From: Alcaligenaceae bacterium
GTDB taxonomy: Bacteria > Pseudomonadota > Gammaproteobacteria > Burkholderiales > Burkholderiaceae_B
DNA: 40,305 nucleotides
NCBI GenBank assembly: GCA_012735395.1
Contig: JAAYHN010000039.1
Span: 1 to 40,305, forward strand
Direction: 5' to 3'
Shown: positions 15,929-24,948 of the stretch, piece after piece
Layout: every line of letters starts with the position of its first letter
Position numbering within the stretch: position 1 is the stretch's first letter
Position numbers and translations under genes: made by a program
The notes under the pieces: generated by a model
Told to the model about the DNA's origin: nothing
The model's database searches: none
The model's input: the letters and a program-made list of their open reading frames with translations, nothing else

Positions 15929-18132
15929 GTGTGGCGCACCGTGCAACCTGGTTCGTCGGGGCCAGTTACGGCGGTACTGATGACCAGAGGCCGCGATTTC
16001 TTGCAGATGGAATTTGGGAGAATGGCTATGACGACAAACTCCTCGATGTAGTGCGTTCCATGCGCCCGGGAGAGCGGATCGCCATCAAGTCGTCTTATAC
16101 GCGAAAACACGGTCTGCCTTTCGATAGCCGAGGTCGAGCGGTTTCGGTTATGGGCATCAAGGCGGTCGGCACCATCACTGAAAATCTGAACGACGGGAAG
16201 AGGGTGAAGGTGGACTGGGCCAAGGTCGAGCCGGTACGAGAATGGTACTTCTACACTCACCGAGGGACCGTCTGGCGTGTGCTTCCCGGCGAATGGATGA
16301 ATGATGCGCTGATTGCATTTGCGTTTGACGGCCAGCCGCAGGATGTGGATCGCTTTCGAAACCAGCCCTTTTGGCGTGAGCGTTATGGCACGACTTCGCC
16401 AGAAAAGCAGCGCTTCGAGTGGACGGACTTCTACGAGGCAGTGGCCGAAAAGCTGCTGGCCCACGCAGACGATCGAACTCCGCTCATCGAGGGCATCCAC
16501 GAGATCGCGTCCCGGGTGCCGGGGCTGACCTATCTCCAGGATAAGTTTCCCGATGGAACCAGTGGTCCGCTGCGGGACATTTGCCCATTCACCACGATGG
16601 GCACCTTTAACCGGTCCATGACCGATGCCAACCGCAAGACCATCGCGGGTGAACTTGCCAAGTTGCTGGGTGTGACGGTGCCGGTCCCGCCTTCATTCGA
16701 AGGCATTCCCGTTCTTAACAACCAACGTTCCTGGTTTTTTGCCTATGCCGACAAGCGTGGTGCGGGCGACATCGACGCGCTATGGAAGGTATTCGTTGCC
16801 GCGAGCAAGATGGTCGATGGCGACCAGTTGGACACTCGCGATGCCTTCATCCGGGCTTATGACGAGGCAACCCAAGTATGGGGTGTCGCATGGAACCTTT
16901 CGACAGGTCTCTACTGGGCGCATCCGTGGGAATTCCTGACCTTGGATAGCCAGTCGCGCCACTACATCAACAAGCGGCTCGGCCTGAATGTCGCCATGAG
17001 TGGTCAGCAGGGCCCATGTGATGGTCAGGCCTATTTGAAGCTGCTGGACGATTTGCGTTCGCGCTTCGGCGAAGACGGCTATCCGGTCCACAGTTTCCCG
17101 GACTTGTCGCTTGCGTCCTGGATGTACAAAGACACGGTTGACGAGCCTGTGCCGGCTGGCGATATTGGTACCAATGCCGGAGCAGAACAGGAAACTGAAG
17201 GTGAAGTTCGCGAAGCCTTTCAGGTTGCAGCGCCAATCGTTCCCTACTCGGTGGAGGATATCCTCAAGGACGGCTGTTTCCTGGAGCGGACCGAGATTGA
17301 CCGCTTGCTCGATCGTCTGCGCACAAAAAAGAACCTCATCCTTCAGGGGCCTCCGGGCACGGGCAAGACCTGGCTAGCCAAACGGCTCGCGTTCGCGCTC
17401 ATGGGCCAGAAGGACGACAGCAAGGTCCGTGCAGTGCAGTTCCACCCCAACCTGTCTTACGAGGACTTTGTTCGAGGGTGGCGCCCCACTGGCGAAGGCA
17501 AGTTGTCGCTGGCGGACGGTGTCTTCATGGAAGCTATCAAGGCCGCTTCGAAGGACCCTTCGTCGAAGTTTGTCGTGGTGATCGAGGAGATCAACCGTGG
17601 AAACCCAGCGCAGATCTTCGGTGAGTTGCTGACGCTGCTTGAGGCCGGCAAGCGGACACCCAACGAAGCGCTGGAACTCTGCTATCCCGATGCAGACGGC
17701 AAACGACGTCCCGTCCATATTCCCGAGAATCTCTATGTGGTCGGCACCATGAATATCGCCGACCGATCACTTGCACTGGTCGATCTGGCATTGCGTCGCC
17801 GCTTTGCTTTCGTTGGGCTGGAGCCAAGACTGGGCCAGGTTTGGCGGGAGTGGGTGGTCAAGGAGTGTGCTGTCGATCCGGGCTTGGTCGCGGATATCGA
17901 GCGCCGTATCGCCGAGCTGAACGACCAGATCGCGGCGGACGCGCGCCTTGGCAAGCAATTCCGAATTGGTCACAGCTATGTGACCCCTGCACATCGACTG
18001 GAAGCCGGAGACACGAAGAAGTGGTTCCTGCAGGTCGTGGAAACGGAGATCGGCCCGTTGCTGGATGAATACTGGTTCGACGCGCCCGACGAAGCACAAA
18101 AGGCGATTGCACGGCTGACGCAGGGCTGGTGA
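15925..18132 (+). CDS. mcrB: McrB-like AAA+ GTPase (type IV restriction), with N-terminal module possibly of EVE/PUA-like type
   Basis: NLILQGPPGTGKTWLAKRLAFALMG, VVVIEEINRGNPAQIFGELLTLLE, NLYVVGTMNIADRSLALVDLALRRRFAF. N-terminus GERIAIKSSYTRKHGLPFDSRGRAVSVMGIKAVGTITEN. ATGA overlap with upstream gene. Confidence 0.87.
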   Translation: MSVAHRATWFVGASYGGTDDQRPRFLADGIWENGYDDKLLDVVRSMRPGERIAIKSSYTRKHGLPFDSRGRAVSVMGIKAVGTITENLNDGKRVKVDWAKVEPVREWYFYTHRGTVWRVLPGEWMNDALIAFAFDGQPQDVDRFRNQPFWRERYGTTSPEKQRFEWTDFYEAVAEKLLAHADDRTPLIEGIHEIASRVPGLTYLQDKFPDGTSGPLRDICPFTTMGTFNRSMTDANRKTIAGELAKLLGVTVPVPPSFEGIPVLNNQRSWFFAYADKRGAGDIDALWKVFVAASKMVDGDQLDTRDAFIRAYDEATQVWGVAWNLSTGLYWAHPWEFLTLDSQSRHYINKRLGLNVAMSGQQGPCDGQAYLKLLDDLRSRFGEDGYPVHSFPDLSLASWMYKDTVDEPVPAGDIGTNAGAEQETEGEVREAFQVAAPIVPYSVEDILKDGCFLERTEIDRLLDRLRTKKNLILQGPPGTGKTWLAKRLAFALMGQKDDSKVRAVQFHPNLSYEDFVRGWRPTGEGKLSLADGVFMEAIKAASKDPSSKFVVVIEEINRGNPAQIFGELLTLLEAGKRTPNEALELCYPDADGKRRPVHIPENLYVVGTMNIADRSLALVDLALRRRFAFVGLEPRLGQVWREWVVKECAVDPGLVADIERRIAELNDQIAADARLGKQFRIGHSYVTPAHRLEAGDTKKWFLQVVETEIGPLLDEYWFDAPDEAQKAIARLTQGW

Positions 18133-19298
18133 TGACCGCCGTCGCAGAGCAGGTGGAAAGTGCATCCATGAGCGCTGAGGGGTTCATCGGACGCATTCCG
18201 GTGCGCAACCTCTGGCTGCTGATGCTCTACGCCTCTGACCTGTTCCGCACTCGCGGCATCGGCAAGATCGGCTTGGAAGACAGCCCGGACGATCTACCGG
18301 ATCTAGTCGCGGAGATCCTTGCCCACGCGGTTGAGGTGCGACAGCGTCGCCGCTTGAGTCTTGGATATCGATCTCGTGATGCAGTCATCAATCGCGTGCG
18401 TGGCCGGATCGACGTCTTGACCACCGAACGCCATCAGTTGATGGATAGAGGCCTGGTGGCGTGCCGGTTCGACGAACTCACCATCGACACCCCACGCAAT
18501 CGTTTTGTCCGAGCAGCCTTGGAGTCCATCTCCAGAATTGTTCAGAGGAAGGACATTGTCCATCGGTGCCGCGCACTTGCGAGTGACATGAAGGCAATGG
18601 GTGTATCAGGGGCCGCGCCAACCCGCACCCAGATGAGTACCGACCGTTTCGGCCGTAACGATGCGGACGACAGATTCATGGTGGCAGCCGCAAAGCTGGC
18701 GCTCGATCTGGCGCTGCCTACGGAGGCGTCTGGTGCGAATGTGCTTTCTCTGCCAGACCGAGAGGCGACTTGGGTGCGCCGTTTATTCGAGCGAGCTGTC
18801 GGCGGCTTCTACGAAGTCGTATTGAGCCCGCAGGGCTGGCGTGTGTGTTGCGGCGGGACACTGTCCTGGCAAATCGAGCAGAAGACGGCGGGAATCGACA
18901 AGATTCTGCCGACGATGCGAACGGATATCGTGCTCGAAAACCCGTCGACCGGGCGGCGGATTGTCATCGATACCAAGTTCACCTCGATCGTGACGAGTGG
19001 TTGGTACCGTGAGGAAACCCTGCGCAGCGGATACGTGTACCAGATCTATGCCTATCTGCGCTCCCAGGTTGGGTGCGGCGATGCGCTTGCAGATCGCGCG
19101 AGCGGATTAATGTTGCATCCTGCGATCGGCCAGATGGTGGACGAGACAGTGCTGATCCAGGGGCACGCCATTCGGTTCGCCACTGTGGATTTGACGGCAA
19201 CTCCTGCGGTCATTCGAGCGCAGCTGCTGCGACTCTGCGCGCCAGACCGCGCGATGCAGATCATGGATTCTCCCTTCGAGAAAGCTCGTACGGACTAA
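18132..19298 (+). CDS. mcrC: McrC-like PD-(D/E)XK nuclease subunit
   Basis: IPVRNLWLLMLYASDLF start typical of McrC. Nuclease motif RTDIVLENPSTGRRIVIDTKF. Start overlaps the mcrB stop (alternative GTG at 18129). Confidence 0.87.
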   Translation: MTAVAEQVESASMSAEGFIGRIPVRNLWLLMLYASDLFRTRGIGKIGLEDSPDDLPDLVAEILAHAVEVRQRRRLSLGYRSRDAVINRVRGRIDVLTTERHQLMDRGLVACRFDELTIDTPRNRFVRAALESISRIVQRKDIVHRCRALASDMKAMGVSGAAPTRTQMSTDRFGRNDADDRFMVAAAKLALDLALPTEASGANVLSLPDREATWVRRLFERAVGGFYEVVLSPQGWRVCCGGTLSWQIEQKTAGIDKILPTMRTDIVLENPSTGRRIVIDTKFTSIVTSGWYREETLRSGYVYQIYAYLRSQVGCGDALADRASGLMLHPAIGQMVDETVLIQGHAIRFATVDLTATPAVIRAQLLRLCAPDRAMQIMDSPFEKARTD

Positions 19299-19713
19299 CC
19301 GCCTTCTCCCTGTTCGCATCCAGAAAATCCGCCCACCCCCACCACAGCATCATCAGCCGCCTTTCCTCCAAGTGCTCGGCCTTATGAATATACGCAGCCC
19401 GGACGGAGTTCCGTTCCTGGTGGCTCATTTGCCGTTCAACTGCATCTCTCGATCACAAGGCCGATTCGATCAGAGCGCTACATGCCACGGTTCGAAAACC
19501 ATAGCCGCACACCTCAGACTTGGTGTCATAGACCATGGTCCGAAGCGCCTTGTTGATGGTGTTCTCACTCATGGCTGTTTGGGAATTATTGTCGCTCGTA
19601 AAAATCAGTTCTTTATCACCCGACCAATTATAAATGCGTCTCATTAATATTTTTGCTTTTATACCCGACGGGGCGGCAGGGGACATGCACTTCTTGGCGT
19701 ACATAAGCCTCAC
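19261..19713 (-). pseudogene. C-terminal half of a P4-type tyrosine integrase, inactivated
   Basis: Minus strand reads ...KELIFTSDNNSQTAMSENTINKALRTMVYDTKSEVCGYGFRTVACSALIESAL*SRDAVERQMSHQERNSVRAAYIHKAEHLEERRLMMLWWGWADFLDANREK. This is the P4-int C-terminus with one in-frame TGA (expected Trp) and no N-terminal half. Confidence 0.82.
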
Positions 19714-20918
19714 ATCAACGGCGCCAGTTTTCTGGCCAGTAGTTCCAACGCCTCCCTTCGTTCATTGAAGTAGTCGTGACGGTTGTAGATATCCTCCACG
19801 CCCTTCAGTGTGTGGTTAAGGCATCGCTCGGCAACATGGCCAGGCACCCCTAATGAGGCCAACAGGCTGCGGCACGTGCGTCGCAGGTCATGGACGGTGA
19901 AGTGTTCAAGATCACCCATCTTGTTCTCAGGCTGTACTGCTCTTCCTGGCTCTCTCCCAAACAGTTTGGATATCGCCCGATTTAAAGTGTCCGAGCCCAT
20001 GTGGGGCATTTTGCTTGCTCGTCTGTTAGGGAAGACATAAGAGGAACCAAAAGCGCGCACCTTGAGTTCGTTCAGCCATTGGATAGCCAGGTCTGGCAGG
20101 GGGATGTCAATGGCTACACGGGATTTGCTGCGCTCCTGAGGCAGATACCAAACCTTTTCCTCCAGATCGAACTCACTCCACCTTGCTTCAGTTAGCTCGG
20201 CTTTTCTGACTCCGAGCAAGACCAAGAGCGCACAGGCCAAGTAGTTGTCCCGGGTGAAGCTATCTGATTCTTCCCGGAATATCTTGAAGATGAAGGCCAG
20301 CTCTTCGGTGGTGAGCGCTCTGTCTCTGCTTTTTTCTATGCCGCCCGCATCGTCTACGGCGAAGGCGCTGGCCGGGTTGCTGGCAATCAAATCCAGCTTG
20401 ACGGCATGGTTAAACAGTTGCTTGCAGTACATCAACGCATCGTTGGCGGTGCTCGGTCTATTGCTTTCCGCTATGTTTCTCAAGACCTGCCTGATGTCGC
20501 GGCCCGTGACAGCATCTGGCTTCATTTGCCCAATGACAGGTGAAATTTCTTTGGTGTAGACCCGAAAGGGGATGTGGTGGTGCTTCAGACGCTTGACGTT
20601 GCCTTCGTGCCAGTCGTTGAACAGGTCATCAACACATTTGATGTCGCTATAGCTGGCTCTTTTCTTTTCAACAAGAGGGTCCAGACCCTCACGAAGCTGC
20701 TTCATCTGTAAAGCAGCGGCTAGCCGTGCATCAGCAAGAGACAGGTCATCCACGTTACCCAGCGTCATTTGCTTGCGCTTAGCGTTGGTCGTGAAGCGCA
20801 GCGCCCAATAGGAGCGTCCCCGGGCTGGTACTACAAGGTATAGGCCGTTGCCATCAGCAAAATGTCCGGGTGGTCCTTTGAGCTTTGCACTAACTGACTT
20901 GCTTGTAAGTACTGCCAT
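19710..20918 (-). CDS. Tyrosine recombinase / phage-type integrase (DUF4102 N-terminus)
   Basis: MAVLTSKSVSAKLKGPPGHFADGNGLYLVVPARGRSYWALRFTTNAKRKQMTLGN... and catalytic HDLRRTCRSLLASLGVPGHVAERCLNHTLKGVEDIYNRHDY (HxLRR...H/YNRH..Y). Confidence 0.93.
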   Translation of the reverse strand: MAVLTSKSVSAKLKGPPGHFADGNGLYLVVPARGRSYWALRFTTNAKRKQMTLGNVDDLSLADARLAAALQMKQLREGLDPLVEKKRASYSDIKCVDDLFNDWHEGNVKRLKHHHIPFRVYTKEISPVIGQMKPDAVTGRDIRQVLRNIAESNRPSTANDALMYCKQLFNHAVKLDLIASNPASAFAVDDAGGIEKSRDRALTTEELAFIFKIFREESDSFTRDNYLACALLVLLGVRKAELTEARWSEFDLEEKVWYLPQERSKSRVAIDIPLPDLAIQWLNELKVRAFGSSYVFPNRRASKMPHMGSDTLNRAISKLFGREPGRAVQPENKMGDLEHFTVHDLRRTCRSLLASLGVPGHVAERCLNHTLKGVEDIYNRHDYFNERREALELLARKLAPLM

Positions 20919-20934
20919 AACGTCTTCCTCTAAA

Positions 20935-21023
20935 TGTACTCACCACTGGCCGCAGAGAATTTCTGCTTATTGAGCATTGTACTCACCATTGTACTCACCA
21001 CTTGGTGCTTGATTCTGGTGAGT
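20935..21023. repeat. Repeated TGTACTCACCA motifs upstream of the integrase (candidate recombinase arm/operator sites)
   Basis: Exact TGTACTCACCA at 20935-20945, 20978-20988 and 20990-21000. Partial inverted copy TGGTGAGT at 21016-21023. Confidence 0.6.
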
Positions 21024-21107
21024 GCAGGTAGACCTTGGTTGACTAGGAAATACGTTATCTAATTGATTTTTATAATAAAAATTGAGCTTGGTTGACCCCG
21101 GTTTCCA

Positions 21108-22019
21108 TCACTCAATATTCTGCGCCTGTTCGCGCAATTGCTCTATATACAGTTTCAAATCTATCACGGCCTGGGTAATTTCCAGCGAGCTGGATTTTGA
21201 GCCCAGCGTATTTACCTCACGGTTCATTTCCTGGAACAGGAAATCAAGACGCTTGCCGGTACTTTGCTTATTGTTTTTGGTTTTGCCTTCAAGCAATAAT
21301 TGCAATTCTTTCAAATGAGAGTGCAGGCGGGTGATTTCTTCAGCAACGTCTATACGCAAAGAAAACAGGGCAGATTCACTGGCAATACGGGTAGACAGTT
21401 CTTCACCCGATAAATGCTGTAAACCATTGGGGCAGGCCGCCTCCAGGGTTTCCTGCAGCTTTGTGGCCAGCTTTGTACGATATTCGGCATGAATATCAGG
21501 CAGGATCGCTTCAACTTTTTTAACAATATCTGCCATCGCCTTGGCATAGTCTTTCATGGCGCTACCCAGACGTTCACCCTCGCGAAGCCGGGCGGTAATG
21601 AATTCTTCTATGGCCAGGCGGGCGGTTTCAAGGCATTGCACCTGCCATTCGGTACCCGAATCGGGTTTGGCTTTCTGGCTTGGCCAGGTCACCAGATCAA
21701 TTAACTTTGGGGTTTCTGTTTCGGGCAAAACGGCACGGACATCTGCCAGCAGAGTGGCAATGTCTTTTAACAATTCAGGTTCAATGGAAAGGGCCGTACC
21801 AGCCTGGTTTTTAATAAAGGAAACACGGACTTCCAGTTTGCCCCGGTTGATTTTTCCGGTAAGCAATTCACGCAGGCCATTTTCTGTCTGGCGTAGTTCA
21901 TCGGGAATGCGAAAGTTCAAATCCAGGTAACGGCTGTTAACACTTTTTAATTCAACAGTGATGGAGCCAAGCTCCGATTCGGTTTGTGCGCTGCCAAAAG
22001 CGGTCATGCTTTGAATCAT
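21108..22019 (-). CDS. yicC: YicC-family endoribonuclease
   Basis: MIQSMTAFGSAQTESELGSITVELKSVNSRYLDLNFRIPDELR... and RLDFLFQEMNREVNTLGSKSSSLEITQAVIDLKLYIEQLREQAQNIE; full-length YicC. Confidence 0.95.
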   Translation of the reverse strand: MIQSMTAFGSAQTESELGSITVELKSVNSRYLDLNFRIPDELRQTENGLRELLTGKINRGKLEVRVSFIKNQAGTALSIEPELLKDIATLLADVRAVLPETETPKLIDLVTWPSQKAKPDSGTEWQVQCLETARLAIEEFITARLREGERLGSAMKDYAKAMADIVKKVEAILPDIHAEYRTKLATKLQETLEAACPNGLQHLSGEELSTRIASESALFSLRIDVAEEITRLHSHLKELQLLLEGKTKNNKQSTGKRLDFLFQEMNREVNTLGSKSSSLEITQAVIDLKLYIEQLREQAQNIE

Positions 22020-22144
22020 AAATTTTTCCGGGTATGTTTGTAAATTTTGTTGCTATGTTAATCCACATTTAATAATTAGGAAACGCCCATTTTCAGGTGA
22101 CTCCATACTACAATATTACCAATTTAAATATAACTGGTGAATGT

Positions 22145-22894
22145 ATGCCTAGCAATGATCTGACTATCGATTTCAAACGCCCCTCTGAAAGGGAACCTAA
22201 CGCTTTGCGTAATGTACAGGTCATTCGCTCCTATACCCCTTATGCCGAAGGTTCTGTTTACATTAAAATGGGTAATACACATGTTTTGTGTAATGCCAGC
22301 GTGCTTGATAAGGTGCCGCCTTTCCTGAAAGGCCAGGGCAAGGGTTGGGTAACGGCAGAATACGGCATGTTGCCCCGCTCAACGCATACACGCAGCGACA
22401 GGGAAGCTGCCCGTGGCAAGCAAAGCGGTCGCACCCAGGAAATCCAGCGTTTAATTGGCCGCAGCCTGCGTGCCATTATTGACCTTGAAAAACTGGGTGA
22501 ACGCACCATTCATCTGGATTGCGACGTGATACAGGCCGATGGTGGTACCCGCTGTGCCAGTATTACTGGTGCTTGGATCGCATTGGCCGATGCCATTTCT
22601 CATCTGCTTAAAACCGGCATCCTTGCCGAAAACCCGCTCAAAGACCGCGTGGCAGCCATTTCCGTAGGCATGTATGGCGGTTATCCGGTTCTTGACCTTG
22701 ATTACGCTGAAGACTCCGCATGTGATGCGGACATGAATATTGTCATGACAGGCAGCGGTCAATTCGTCGAGGTCCAGGGCACCGCTGAAGGGCAGGCATT
22801 CAGCCGCCAAGAGCTGGACAGTCTGTTACAGCTTGCTGAAAAAGGAATTGCAAGCCTGTTGCGGGTCCAGCAAGATGCCTGGCCGGTTGTTTAA
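22145..22894 (+). CDS. rph: Ribonuclease PH
   Basis: [43 protein letters not shown]...[44 protein letters not shown]. Confidence 0.96.
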   Translation: MPSNDLTIDFKRPSEREPNALRNVQVIRSYTPYAEGSVYIKMGNTHVLCNASVLDKVPPFLKGQGKGWVTAEYGMLPRSTHTRSDREAARGKQSGRTQEIQRLIGRSLRAIIDLEKLGERTIHLDCDVIQADGGTRCASITGAWIALADAISHLLKTGILAENPLKDRVAAISVGMYGGYPVLDLDYAEDSACDADMNIVMTGSGQFVEVQGTAEGQAFSRQELDSLLQLAEKGIASLLRVQQDAWPVV

Positions 22895-22913
22895 ATTTAA
22901 AGCAGGGAAAATA

Positions 22914-23525
22914 GTGAGTATTAAAACCAAAGTTGTACTGGCATCCAATAACCCGGGCAAGCTCAAAGAGTTCAAGGCTTTGTTTGAACCATTGGGCATC
23001 CAGCTCATACCCCAGGGCGAGTTGGGTGTCCCCGAGGCCGATGAACCGTTTTTTACTTTTGTTGAAAACGCGCTTGCCAAGGCACGTCATGCCAGCAAGC
23101 TGACTGGTTTGCCAGCGATTGCTGATGACTCAGGCTTGACGGTAAAAGCGTTGGATGGCGCCCCGGGTGTTTTGTCTGCCCGTTACGCAACCCTGTTTGG
23201 TGAAGAGAAATCCGATCAGAACAATAATCTGCGTTTGCTTAAAGAGCTTGAAAACAAGACAGACCGTTCCGCAGCCTACATTGCCTTATTGGTTTTTGTA
23301 CGCAGTGAAAATGATCCTTGCCCCATTATTGCGCAGGGTGTCTGGCAAGGCCAGATTGCCAAACAGGCAGCAGGTGACAATGGGTTTGGGTATGATCCCT
23401 ATTTTTATTTGCCTGAACTGGGCTGTACGGCGGCCCAGCTTGAACCGGAAGTTAAAAACAGTCAAAGCCACAGGTCCATTGCCCTGAAAAAACTGCTGCA
23501 TGACTTACAAGAACAACATATTTAA
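22914..23525 (+). CDS. rdgB: Non-canonical purine NTP pyrophosphatase (RdgB/HAM1 family)
   Basis: KVVLASNNPGKLKEFKALFEPLGIQLIPQ...PAIADDSGLTVKALDGAPGVLSARYA...GDNGFGYDPYFYLPE. GTG start at 22914 inferred. Confidence 0.94.
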   Translation: MSIKTKVVLASNNPGKLKEFKALFEPLGIQLIPQGELGVPEADEPFFTFVENALAKARHASKLTGLPAIADDSGLTVKALDGAPGVLSARYATLFGEEKSDQNNNLRLLKELENKTDRSAAYIALLVFVRSENDPCPIIAQGVWQGQIAKQAAGDNGFGYDPYFYLPELGCTAAQLEPEVKNSQSHRSIALKKLLHDLQEQHI

Positions 23526-23528
23526 ACC

Positions 23529-24757
23529 ATGAAGCAAGTTATTCCTGTTTTTCCTGAAGTGTCCCGCTCTGTCCGCCAACCGGCAGGGCTGTCAAAACAG
23601 CAAATTTCATTTTCTGCGGGCCTGCCGCCCTTGTCTTTATATATTCATGTCCCTTGGTGCGTCAGGAAGTGTCCTTACTGTGATTTCAATTCGCATGCCC
23701 AAAATGGCGAGATACCCGAAGCGCGTTATCTTGATGCCCTGGCTGCCGATCTTGAGCAAACATTGCCCCTGGTTTGGGGGCGTCAGGTGCATACGGTTTT
23801 TATTGGAGGCGGCACCCCCAGTCTGTTGTCTGAAAAGGCGATAGACCGCATGATGGCCATGCTCAGGAATTACCTGAATATTTGGCCGGACAGTGAAATT
23901 ACCCTTGAAGCCAACCCCGGCACGGCCGAGGCATCCCGTTTCATAAGCTATGCCGCTTCCGGCATTAACCGGATATCCCTGGGCGTCCAAAGTTTCAATG
24001 ATGACGCTTTGCGTAGCCTTGGGCGTATTCACGACAGTGCCCAGGCAAAACGGGCGATTGAAATGGCACAAAAAGCGGTGGGTCGGTTAACCTTGATTTA
24101 ATGTATGCCTTGCCCGGCCAAACCCCCGAGTCCTGTAGAACCGATATAGAAACGGCGCTTTCATTTGGCACAGAGCATTTGTCTTTATATCATTTAACCA
24201 TGGAGCCCAACACGGTATTTGCAAAGTATCCTCCATCGGGCCTGCCCGATGAAGACAGCAGTGCCATGCTGCAGGATATGTTAATTGAATTAACTTCTTT
24301 GCACGGATTTGAGCAATACGAGGTTTCCGCGTATGCCCGTAATGGTGCAAGGGCAAAACATAATGTGAATTACTGGGAGTTTGGTGATTACATTGGCATA
24401 GGCCCGGGCGCACACGGGAAAATCAGTTTTCATGACCGCATTGTACGTACCGCCAAGGCACGCAACCCCGAATCCTGGATGGAAAAGGCGTTGCTTGGTG
24501 ATGGTTCCCATATTGCAGAAGAAACCAGTCTTGGCAGTGATGAATTGCCTTTTGAATTTATGTTGAATGTACTGCGCCTGAAAGAAGGGGTGCCTGTGTC
24601 TTATTTTGAAGAGCGTACCAGCCTGTCACTCGCCGGTATAACACGACAGCTGAATGCCGCACTTGAAAAAGGTTTGCTGGATAGCGATCCATTACGAATC
24701 AAGGCATCACCATTGGGTTGGCGGTTTCTGAATGATTTGCAATCGATGTTCCTGTAA
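23529..24757 (+). pseudogene. hemW: HemW (radical SAM coproporphyrinogen oxidase-like / heme chaperone), split by a single-nucleotide frameshift
   Basis: First ORF 23529-24101 has SLYIHVPWCVRKCPYCDFNSH and ends ...VGRLTLI*. Second ORF 24101-24757 begins MYALPGQTPESCRTDIE and continues HemW. Inserting one nt near 24094-24098 restores ...RLTLDLMYALPGQT. Confidence 0.85.
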
Positions 24758-24759
24758 AC

Positions 24760-24784
24760 AAAACGCATCATTTTGATGCGTTTT
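24760..24784 (+). terminator. Terminator hairpin after hemW
   Basis: aaaacgcatca-ttt-tgatgcgtttt stem followed by T-rich ggcttttt. Confidence 0.75.
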
Positions 24785-24791
24785 GGCTTTT

Positions 24792-24840
24792 TGCACCATA
24801 TTGGTTCAATTTAATTATTATGAATGCGTCCCGATGGTGC
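24792..24840 (+). promoter_or_regulatory. Two candidate NtrC binding sites upstream of glnA
   Basis: TGCACC-ATAT-TGGTTCA (24792-24808) and TGCGTC-CCGA-TGGTGC (24825-24840), compared with the NtrC consensus TGCACY-N4-TGGTGCA. Confidence 0.7.
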
Positions 24841-24878
24841 GATAATAATGAAATCCGCAAATGACGTGCATAAAAATA

Positions 24879-24896
24879 TTGGCACGGTTTTTGCTT
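24879..24896 (+). promoter_or_regulatory. Sigma-54 promoter of glnA
   Basis: tTGGCACGgtttTTGCTt matches the -24/-12 consensus TGGCAC-N5-TTGC. Confidence 0.85.
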
Positions 24897-24948
24897 GTTA
24901 AGTATTGAATGGCCCGTTGGCTGGCGATTATGATTTTCTGGAGAAAAC

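Noticed and set aside
1603-19298. Classical class 1 DISARM or BREX
   Set aside because: No separate DrmB, no DrmC PLD (HKD) protein, and no PglZ/BrxC; the single large DUF1998 helicase is DruE/ARMADA-like, so only a DISARM-related label is justified.
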